Part shown: positions 55,783-64,000 of the stretch, piece after piece
Layout: each line of letters starts with the position of its first letter
How positions within the stretch are numbered: the stretch's first letter is position 1
Source: Fagopyrum homotropicum
Taxonomy: Eukaryota; Streptophyta; Magnoliopsida; Caryophyllales; Polygonaceae
Direction: 5' to 3'
Assembly (NCBI GenBank): GCA_033239125.1
Contig: BSWB01000004.1
Location: forward strand, 62,371,501-62,435,500
Length of the DNA: 64,000 nucleotides
Program-made: the position numbers and the translations under genes
Notes under the pieces: model-generated
What the model was told of the DNA's origin: nothing
Database searches by the model: none
The model's input: only the letters and a program-made list of their open reading frames with translations

Positions 55783-56852
55783 TGTTAGCATGAAATATTG
55801 TGATATTTTAGGCACGTTTTCTAAACGTATTTGATTCATATTGATAGTCTTTGATTGAACTTTGTGCATATGTGAGCTAGTATTACCTATATTGTCGATA
55901 TGGATGTCTACACTAGTTCTATGTTGATTATAGGTGATTTGGAGCTATTTCCGAACGGAATCGAGCAAAGGAGAGTTGATTTGATATGTTCATGGATTGA
56001 GGACATTCTTAGGAAGCAAATTGGAGTTTTAGCTTAAGGAATGCACGAGGCTAGGGAAGAATCACGTTCTTGCCCTAAACCACGCTCTAAAATACGGCCG
56101 TACTACAAACCACGTTTAGTTCCACGGCCGTGGAACCCTGCAAAGGAAGCATGATGCATTCCAGTAACTATTACGGCCGTGGAATATATGATACAAACCG
56201 TGACATAATCCACGCCCTAAATTACGGTCGTGAGAACTTCCAGGACCGTGATCTTGGCGAATCTTTTCGCCACACTTTGAAGCCACGATCTTTTGAAGAT
56301 TGGGCCGGGCCGATATTTTATCTTGCCCTATAAAAAGACGGATGAAGCAAGATTCCGTCATACCCGCTTACACCCGCCATCTTCGCTTAGCGGCATTTAT
56401 CGACGCTTAGGATCGTTCATCTCCGGATTGGCGGAAGATCGAAGCTTTTGGAAGATTTTGCAAGGAGATCTCTCTTCTTGTTTAGGTTTGATTTGGAAAA
56501 TGGATTGACATCCCGTTTTCCCTTCTTTCCTAAGGTTGTGATTGTTTATTTTATTTTATTTTGAATCCTTTGACAATACTTGTTCTCTTTGTGACTTTGA
56601 GATTGGTTTGAAGATTATTGAAAGTTCTTGAAAGTTTTCATCTTTCTATCTTTTAATTCTTGAATTGATATCAACATGACTGTTATTGGCTAAAAACCCT
56701 TAACAATTCTAAGGTGAAGGGTTGATAGTTGTGGCTTAGATGATGATAGATCGATCGTAAACAGATTAGACCCTGAGAGTTAGAGAGAATCGCCGACAAC
56801 CCTAAATTACGGCCTGTTCTTGAGTCCACGGCCGTGGAACCTCAAGAACTAA
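55783..56852 (+). repeat. 3' LTR of element B, 3'-truncated
   Basis: Matches 44427-45490 closely, then diverges abruptly after 'ctcaagaactaac', losing about 580 bp. From there the sequence belongs to an inverted Athila fragment. It has a 10-base insertion near 56363 relative to the 5' LTR. Confidence 0.85.
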
Positions 56853-57646
56853 CAACAAATCAACGTTCCTCAAATCACAAATTAGCTAAGACAACAAACC
56901 AAAAGGGAATCTAAGAAAGTCTTACAAACTCCCTCAAAAGCTAATTCCAAACTATGAATCCTTCCTTCCTTGATCTTCAATCTTTCAATCCTTCCTTCAA
57001 GCTTCCAGAAAATTCTCTTAATTGCTGGATGTTCTCAGCCTCCAAGCATGGTTGAACTTGTGGAAAATCCAACCCTTTATATAGGAGAATTATCTTCCAA
57101 AGATAATAATATCTTAAAAAGATAATTTCCTAGAAAATATATCCATATCTCTAAAATAGATCTTCCAAAAATAATATCTTCCTTCCAGAAATCCATCACA
57201 AAAATATAAAATATCTTCTTTCCAAAAATAAAAGATCTCAGCCAAAAATATGGATCTCGCCGGCGGCAGGGTATTCGCCTCGGTTGAGGCGCTCCTCAAG
57301 ATCACCTTGGTCGAGGTGACACTGTAGCTGACCGAGGTGAATCTCAACTGAAAGTGAAATCTCTCAAATCTAGTTCAAAGTTATCTTCTTCTTCATTTCG
57401 ATGCTTCCTGAGTTCTTCCTTAAGCTCTAGAATGTAGCTCCAATGACTCCTTAGTTCCTTAGCTCCATTTCGATGCAAAACATGCCATTTTACCTACAAT
57501 TACAACGAAACTAGGTGTAGACCTCGATTCTCGCAAAGGTAGATGAAACAACAATATAATCAAAGAATATACATCCATACATGCAGATTTATGAAGATAA
57601 AACGTCTAAACTAGCCTCAAAATATAGACTATAATACATGCTATCA
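56853..57646 (-). repeat. 3' LTR of an inverted Athila-type element (family C)
   Basis: The minus-strand LTR starts TGATAGCATG at 57646, directly after a purine tract (57662-57647). A minus-strand TATATAAA is at 57083-57076. CCTCGG-type dyads lie upstream of it at 57278-57289 and 57305-57316. The other end (56853) lacks a clean TG, so the LTR may be cut by deletion or recombination. Confidence 0.65.
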
Positions 57647-59608
57647 AAATACCCCATACTTGTCCCTTTCTTGTCCCCAAGCAAGTTCCAAATCTAAAGT
57701 ACAATATAGAATGGATTATAAGTCATAAAGATCAATGAAAAGTATTTCAAAACATTTTCGGTGGTGTGCTCCACTCATAGATCACTCTAAGAGAATGCTT
57801 CATGGCAAATAAAATCAAAACATGATCAAAACATTTTACAAATATAAGAAAGTTGTTCATCTTTGCATAAAATCATAGAATGCATAATAAATCATATTTA
57901 TCGAAATCAATCATGTATAATCCAGTTTAAACCACCAAGTCAACCAACAAGCTCGAGGTCTCAAGGGCTTCCAAAAGAGGTCAAGAAACGTGTGAGGGTG
58001 GGATGTATATAGGGAATGTGGTGCTAGAATCCGGGAAAAGGATCTTACTTCACTTTCTTTGAAACTCAACATCTTCCACCAATAAGCTTTGCTTATTTTA
58101 CTTTACTTTTTGGGATGCATGGACAAAGGTGCACAATAACCGAAGCCTAGGGGATCAGCAATCTCAATTTCTCGAGATGCCTCAAACCCTTGATGCACAT
58201 ACCATGACCCGTTAGGATTATCGCTCAATCCGACTTTGGCAAGACACAAATACCCAGCTATGTGAATGGTGTCGAGTTACTCATCATCATGATTGACTTC
58301 CCCAAACCTATTTGTTTCTTTCTAACACTTTCAGCCAACATCTCAACTTCACTTTCACTTGCTTTTCACTTGTTTGCTTCCAAATTCCCGGATAGGTAAA
58401 GGGAGGCAAATATGTATATGAGGGGCTAAAGCATGATCAAGGAGAAGAAGAGAAGAGAATGAATTGCCTTAATCATCCCAGGAAGAATGTGATAGAACTC
58501 ATCATGTGCTGTCAACCTTCAAATTCAACATAATTTTGATAAAAACAAAGTATTAAACAAGCTAAAACTTCAAACAAAGCATTTTGCAACTTAAACATAT
58601 CATAAAACCTTTTGAGCATATAAGGATTTCAAAATCAATCTGCAAACAGAATCATCACTGAGGTCATATCCAGAGAAGAAGCACAAAACGTTTCGAAAAA
58701 ACCTCAGTTAAGAACCCACCTCGGTCGAGGTGTTCTAAGTCATCCGAGGTGTTCAACCTCGTTTGGCCAGAACCATCCCGGTCGAGGTCATAAAAATTTT
58801 TTCTTAAACCAATTTTCGACGTTTTTCTCAAACAAAAACTTGTATGCATGCATGTATTTTAAGATAAAAATATAGAGCTAAATAAGATCATAAATATCCA
58901 AAAGTCATACAAGCATACACATAAGTCAAGCAATACATCCAAATACCCCATACTTGGGACACATTGTCCCAATGAGTCAAATAAGAGTCAAGGAAAACAG
59001 GAAACTCACCGGATCTAGCCGAACTGCATAATAAATAAAGAAAAGAAATTCATGCAAGCTCTAATCATGGTCAGCTGGTTGCGGTGGTGGATGTGGGATG
59101 TATGGGTGCTGAGATGGATCAAATGGATACCCCATCATGTGTTGAAACTGGATCTCCATCATGCGCTGCTGGTAGTATTGGCTCTCTCTAATCTGATGCA
59201 TCCAGCCATCAGTGTATCTACGCTCATCCTCAAAGCGCTGGGATGTATCTACTGTCATAGTTGCATAGGAGTCTATCATCTGCTCAGTCAGCTCATCATT
59301 CCGTCAGTGAGCTACTGGATCTCTGAGCCTACGGACTCAGCGCCGGGCAGGTCGTGATGGTGCTGCTGCCTCCTCCACTGTAGCCTCGTCATCTAGATTG
59401 ACAACTGGCACACTAGAACCGCAGGTATCAATACCGGTCTCCATGGCAGCTCCGCCATCATCGTACTCCTCCTCATCCTCAGCTGGTGCAGCATCTCTAG
59501 CATCTTGTAAGTAGGGAAGCCAAGCAGAAGACTAGTACTGCTGGTCAAAGACTGTGAACTGTGCTGACCAGAGAATGCCCTGAGGAGCAGTCGCCTCCCA
59601 AGGCATAG
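57647..59608 (-). mobile_element. Inverted Athila-type 3' internal region with ORF3 C-terminus (family C)
   Basis: Minus-strand sequence upstream of the LTR. It contains the 'gatgagtaactcg' block (near 58285), a dyad CACCTCGGTCGAGGTG (58717-58732), a second purine tract (58957-58944) with the hairpin 'cattg-gga-caatg' (58974-58962), and the broken C-terminus of ORF3 (59608-59061), ending in a Gln/His/Pro-rich tail like that at 54429. A stop lies near 59308. It is cut on the right by the LTR at 59609. Confidence 0.7.
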
Positions 59609-61367
59609 TGTTAGCATGAAATATTGTGATATTTTAGGCACGTTTTCTAAGTGTATTTGATTCATATTGATAGTCTTTGATTTAACATTGTTGCATTTGT
59701 GAGCTAGTTTGCCTATATTATCGATATGGATGTCTACACTAGCTTTATGTTGATTATAGGTGATTAAGAGCCATTTCCGAACGGAATCGAGCAAAGATGA
59801 GTTGATTGAGTATGTCCATGGATTGAGGGCATTCTTAGGAGCAAAATGGATGTCAACTTCAGGAATGCACGAGGCTAGGGAAGAATCACGTTCTTGCCCT
59901 AAACCACGCTCTAAAATACGGCCGTACTACAAACCACGTTCAGTTCCACGGCCGTAGAACCCTGCAGGAGAAGCGTGATTCATTCCAGAAGCTTTTACGG
60001 TCGTGGAATCCATGGTTCAAACCGTGTTGATTCCCACGCTCTAAATTACGGTCGTGGAACCTTCCACGACCGTGATCTTGGCGATCTTTTTCGCCACATT
60101 TTGAAGCCACAATCTTTTGGAGATTGGGCCGGGCCGATATTTTATCTTGCCCTATAAAAAGACGGACGAAGAGAGATTCCGTCATCTCCGCTTAGACGCA
60201 CTTTTGCGACCTCGCTTTAGGCTTACACTTACGACATCGCGACTTGGATATTTTGGCGATTCTTGCAAAAGACGTATTTTGCCCTCTTCCTTAGAGTTGC
60301 CCTAATCTCGCACTTTTGGTGGAGATTGCTGCGGAGATTTCCGGATTGACGGAAGATCGAAGTTTTTGGAAGATTGCTGCAAGAAGATTTCTCTTCTTGT
60401 TTAGGTTTGATTTAGAAGACGGATTGACATCCCGTTCTTCCTTCTTTCCTAAGATTGTGTTTGTTTGCTTTATTCTGAATCTATTGACAATATTCGTTCT
60501 TGATTGTGGCATTGAGATTGGTTTAAAGTTTATTGAAAGTTTTCGGAAGTTTTCATCTTTCAATCTTTTAATCTTTGAATTTGATATCATAATGATGATT
60601 GTTGGCTAAAAACCCTTAACAATTCTAAGGTGAAGGGTTGATAGTTGTGGCTTAGATAATGATAGATCGATCGTAAACAGATTAGACCTTGAGAGTTAGA
60701 GAGAATCGTCGACAACCCTAAATTACGGCCTGTTCTTGAAGTCCACGGCCGTAGAACCTCAAGAACTAACCGTAATTTTCCTTAAGTTTACGAACCTGCT
60801 TTTACTTTATTCCAAAGTTAAAGATTTGCTTTAACTTAGTTTAGGCTTGCCTTTCTAGGTGGTAGTGAAGCCTCAACAACCTCTACCTCGATTGTGAGTG
60901 TCACAACCTTAATCGATTTAGTTAGTCTTGATCCTTGGATTACAAGTTTGGGTATTTGACATTAATCCTTGCCTTTAGAACCTTTCTATATTGAAGCCTC
61001 AACAACCTGTATAGAGAGTGTCTTGTAGGTGAGTCACACAAGGTTTTTGGAACTTCACCGTACGATTACCTTACATTAGTATACCTTTGCATATCTCAAC
61101 TCTGTCCTTATATCATTAGTACATCTTGAATCGATTGCCACAACTGGATACTTGGATCTTTAGGATTGTTGTTTTCCCAATAATTTGCAAAGCTCTTACA
61201 TTTACCTGCTTGATAATCTGAAATCGAATTTGTTTCTCCCCAAATCCATGTGTTCGATACTCTGGAATTCTTGCTTAACTACGTCGATCCGTACACTGTG
61301 GGTTCGCTTGCTTGATTCTAGTTTTATAAATTTAAAGCTTATTTGCACGCACGCTAAGTGACAAACA
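59609..61367 (+). repeat. 5' LTR of Athila-type element D
   Basis: Starts TGTTAGCATG like element B and ends 'acaaaca'. It is about 110 bp longer than the element B LTR because of extra sequence after the TATA box (about 60190-60340). Dyads are slightly eroded (CCACGGCCGTAG at 59946-59957 and near 60742). The TATA box is at 60153-60160. Confidence 0.88.
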
Positions 61368-61373
61368 AGTTTT

Positions 61374-61391
61374 TGGCGCCGTTGCCGGGGA
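61374..61391 (+). promoter_or_regulatory. Primer-binding site of element D (tRNA-Asp type)
   Basis: Identical to 46084-46101 and placed at the same distance after the LTR. Confidence 0.9.
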
Positions 61392-61468
61392 TTTGGTTTA
61401 GACCGAATTCGGTAGCCGGTTGTCAAGCTTGGGAGCTTGCTCTCGTTATTTGATATTTCTTTGAGTGC

Positions 61469-64000
61469 ATGCGTAGGTCTAGGAACACCGAAGACCTCTT
61501 ACCTCTTGATCAAGAGCTTGAGAGGACTTTAAGGCAAAAGCGCAAGGAAAAGAAGATGGTTGAAGAACACGAACGTGATCTTCAAGCGGAGTTGGCGGAG
61601 AAGGAAGCTCAACTCCAATGGAATGAGAACATCCGCCGGGATAAAATGGACCGTCATCAATCTCAAGTTAACAATCTACAGGATATGATCTTCCAAATGA
61701 GGATAGAACTAAGCGACCTTAAGAATAAGGGAAGCAAGAAAGCCTCAAGAAGGGCATCAAGATCTAGAAGAAGAGGTCACTCATCCGCTGATGATAGTGA
61801 TTCTTCCATGCCACCGCTAGAGGAGATTGATCCCACGATCAATGTGAATCCTTTCCATCCACGGGGAGCTGCTAATCGCCGCATTCCACCTAGGAATGCG
61901 AGGATCGAACGTGTAGATGATGAGCCAAGAACTCTTGGCCAGCGGATGGATCCAACACAACAACCGCGCCGTTTGGGCGTGAATTTCGATGCTGAAGATG
62001 TGCAAGGGTTTAGCTTCAACCCTCAAGTTATTACTCTTGTTCGCCAAAACCAATTTGGCGGGACAAGCGCTGAATCTCCACACCAACACTTGCAAAACTT
62101 TGAGTGTATGATGGAGACAATGAGACCGAAGAGTGCTACTACCAACAACTATAAGCTTAAGCCTTTCTTCTTCTCCTTGAAGGGGAAAGCGTTGTCTTGG
62201 TACCAAGCTCTTCCTAGGGGGAAACTAGACACGTGGGAAGACCTTTCTGCGGAGTTCCTCACCAAATTCTTTCCGCCATCCAAAACGGCGGAACTTAGAG
62301 GTAAGATCAATGCATTTTCCATGAGATCTAACAAAAGTTTGTTTCAATCATGGGAAAGGTTTCAGGACTTGTTATTGGATTGCCCTCATCATGGCATATC
62401 CAAGCTTGCATTGCTGGAGATCTACTATAAGGGGCTGGATGCGGGAACGCAATTCAACCTCCAATCCCTCTCATGTGGAACATTCATGGACATGAGAGAA
62501 GATGACGCTTGGGACTTCATTGAGAAGCAAGCAAGGGTCATAGAGAAGTATTCTCACCGGAAAGTGGAGGGACATCGTGTGGAGCAAGGAGCAAAGCTCA
62601 CACATGAAGCTCAAAATCAGATTTTCTCCCTCAACAATGAGATCAAAGAGTTGAAGGAGGCTATCAAGACCAACTTCCCAAAGCAACAAGGGAAGGATGT
62701 TGGCTATTTGGGCAACAACAATGGCGGTGATAACACCAACCGCAACAACAACAACAACAACAACAATAACCACAACAACAACCGGAATAACAATTGGAAT
62801 GGAAACAACAACAACCGGAACAACAATTGGAACAACAATAGGGGTTCAAACAACAACAATTGGCGCTCCAATCAACAAAATTCCGGTAACTCTTATCCTT
62901 CCAATGCTAATCCACTAACTCCACCTTCCTCTTCCTCTACTCCTTTGAAAAGCCAGGGGCAATCATCTAATGGAGGAAACAATACGGGAAAGGAGAAGCC
63001 CGATCCCATGTTGGAAACGATTTTGGGAAAGCTTCAAGGGTTGGAGAACCGCATCATTAAGGTTGACGATCAAATTTCTAAGGTTGATAAAGCTCAAAAG
63101 GTTTTAGAAAACCAAATGTTCAGCCATGCGGAGGAAGTTCCTAGGAATCAAGGGAAACTTCCAGGAAAGACGGAGGACAACCCTAAGGGAAGGGTGATGG
63201 CAATCACAACTAGGAGCGGAGTGACTACCACCGATCCGCAGCCTAAGTTCGTTGAAGTCCCCGTAGAGAAAGACAAAGAGAAGGGGAAGGAGAAGGAAGA
63301 TGTCTACGTTCCTCCTCCAGCTTATAAACCTCCCCTACCATTCCCTCAATCTAGAGCGAGAGCGCGCCTAGATAAACAGTTTGGTAAGTTCATAGAACTC
63401 ATGAGCAAGCTGCATATTAATATACCATTTATTGATGCTATTGTAGGTATGCCGGCTTATGGCAAGTTCTTGAAGGAGCTCCTCTCCAACAAGAGGAAGC
63501 TAGAAGACTTCGGAGAGGTTAAGATGAGTTCGGATTCTTCGGAACTCATCAAGACCATGAAGGAGAAAATGCCCCCAAAGCTAAAGGATCCGGGGTCATT
63601 TTGCATTCCCATAGGAGTGGGAGATGTCACATACGATGCGTTATGTGACTTAGGAGCAAGTGTGAGCATCATACCACTTGCATTGTGTAGGAAGATCGGT
63701 TTAGGAGACCCTAAACCGGTGAAGATGACGTTGTACATGGCGGATCGATCCATCACTCGCCCCGTCGGTATCGTAGAAGACGTCCCGGTCAAGCTAGGTA
63801 AATTCTTTGTTCCCATTGATTTTGTTGTGCTTGACATTCCTGCAGATAGTCCGGTTCCGATCATACTCGGAAGACCGTTTCTTGCAACTTCCGGCTGCAT
63901 AGTCGATTGCAAGAATGGTAGACTCGCTTTTGATATAGGAGAAGAGAAAGTAGAGTTCGTTCTTTCCACTTTAGTAAAGGAGCCAATCTTCGATGAGGAC
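61469..64000 (+). CDS. Athila-type Gag-Pol, 5' part (runs off the window)
   Basis: An open frame from the ATG at 61469 to the window end (844 codons read), closely matching the first 840 residues of the element B polyprotein. Gag core, Asn-rich stretch (longer than in element B, about 62715-62890) and protease are present. The protease motif is DLGAS, with the catalytic Asp at residue 727 (63647-63649), unlike element B. I traced the first third by eye and checked frame at the protease; one small compensated change cannot be excluded. Whether the remaining pol is intact is unknown. Confidence 0.85.
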   Translation, partial: MRRSRNTEDLLPLDQELERTLRQKRKEKKMVEEHERDLQAELAEKEAQLQWNENIRRDKMDRHQSQVNNLQDMIFQMRIELSDLKNKGSKKASRRASRSRRRGHSSADDSDSSMPPLEEIDPTINVNPFHPRGAANRRIPPRNARIERVDDEPRTLGQRMDPTQQPRRLGVNFDAEDVQGFSFNPQVITLVRQNQFGGTSAESPHQHLQNFECMMETMRPKSATTNNYKLKPFFFSLKGKALSWYQALPRGKLDTWEDLSAEFLTKFFPPSKTAELRGKINAFSMRSNKSLFQSWERFQDLLLDCPHHGISKLALLEIYYKGLDAGTQFNLQSLSCGTFMDMREDDAWDFIEKQARVIEKYSHRKVEGHRVEQGAKLTHEAQNQIFSLNNEIKELKEAIKTNFPKQQGKDVGYLGNNNGGDNTNRNNNNNNNNNHNNNRNNNWNGNNNNRNNNWNNNRGSNNNNWRSNQQNSGNSYPSNANPLTPPSSSSTPLKSQGQSSNGGNNTGKEKPDPMLETILGKLQGLENRIIKVDDQISKVDKAQKVLENQMFSHAEEVPRNQGKLPGKTEDNPKGRVMAITTRSGVTTTDPQPKFVEVPVEKDKEKGKEKEDVYVPPPAYKPPLPFPQSRARARLDKQFGKFIELMSKLHINIPFIDAIVGMPAYGKFLKELLSNKRKLEDFGEVKMSSDSSELIKTMKEKMPPKLKDPGSFCIPIGVGDVTYDALCDLGASVSIIPLALCRKIGLGDPKPVKMTLYMADRSITRPVGIVEDVPVKLGKFFVPIDFVVLDIPADSPVPIILGRPFLATSGCIVDCKNGRLAFDIGEEKVEFVLSTLVKEPIFDED

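Larger units (their letters stand above)
44427..56852 (+). mobile_element. Nearly complete Athila-type retrotransposon (element B)
   Basis: A 12.4-kb element: 5' LTR (44427-46077), tRNA-Asp primer site, one long gag-pol frame, a separate intact ORF3, polypurine tract and a 3'-truncated 3' LTR. Over the roughly 1.06 kb shared by the two LTRs I count by eye about eight substitutions and three small indels (about 99% identity), so the insertion is young. Visible defects are a protease active-site change, a one-base deletion in integrase and the truncated 3' LTR. Confidence 0.9.

Overview
This is plant nuclear DNA, most likely eudicot pericentromeric heterochromatin. I infer this from Ty3/gypsy elements of the Athila type (primer site matching tRNA-Asp), chromovirus (Tekay-like) LTRs, a Ty1/copia element, MITEs, a P-class pentatricopeptide repeat (PPR) gene, and remnants of plant-specific families (ZF-HD homeodomain, plant mobile domain, plant spatacsin-like). 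About four fifths of the window is transposon-derived, nested and partly inverted. The only intact host-type gene I see is the PPR gene at 21441-23732.

Layout: 1-2826 is the 3' end of an Athila-type element that sits in the gag of a minus-strand copia element (2827-12605). The copia 5' LTR is split by a second, pol-less Athila-type element (4624-11664). 12606-13700 holds a frameshifted ZF-HD homeodomain fragment and a MITE flanked by TA repeats. 13700-18192 holds a decayed plus-strand plant mobile domain (PMD) gene facing a decayed minus-strand Mutator-derived OTU gene with a roughly 180-residue acidic repeat. 18193-20885 is a truncated LTR fused to a scrap of copia reverse transcriptase. The PPR gene follows, then a spatacsin-like pseudogene with introns (26416-30113) broken by a MITE, another MITE, a 73-bp tandem duplication and a circularly permuted copy of 20397-20883. 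33935-36326 looks like a solo LTR. 37810-44426 is a minus-strand chromovirus remnant whose reverse transcriptase is split by another LTR. 44427-56852 is a nearly complete young Athila-type element; 56853-59608 is an inverted 3' fragment of a different Athila family; 59609-64000 is the 5' part of a third element, related to the one at 44427.

Best leads. (1) Each Athila family carries many copies of its own 12-bp dyad of the form CCnC-N4-GnGG, in which the variable base pair differs by family but stays complementary (CCACGGCCGTGG, CCGCCCCTGCGG, CCTCGGTCGAGG). The clusters lie about 80-270 bp upstream of the LTR TATA box. In two families they recur ahead of the third ORF, once with its own TATA box, which suggests a shared U3 enhancer and an internal promoter. 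(2) 31776-32264 is a 489-bp, about 99.6% identical copy of 20397-20883 with its two ends swapped, as expected if a 487-bp circle formed at an AGG microhomology and reinserted. (3) A small hairpin with compensating base changes precedes a second polypurine-like tract downstream of ORF3 in four Athila families.
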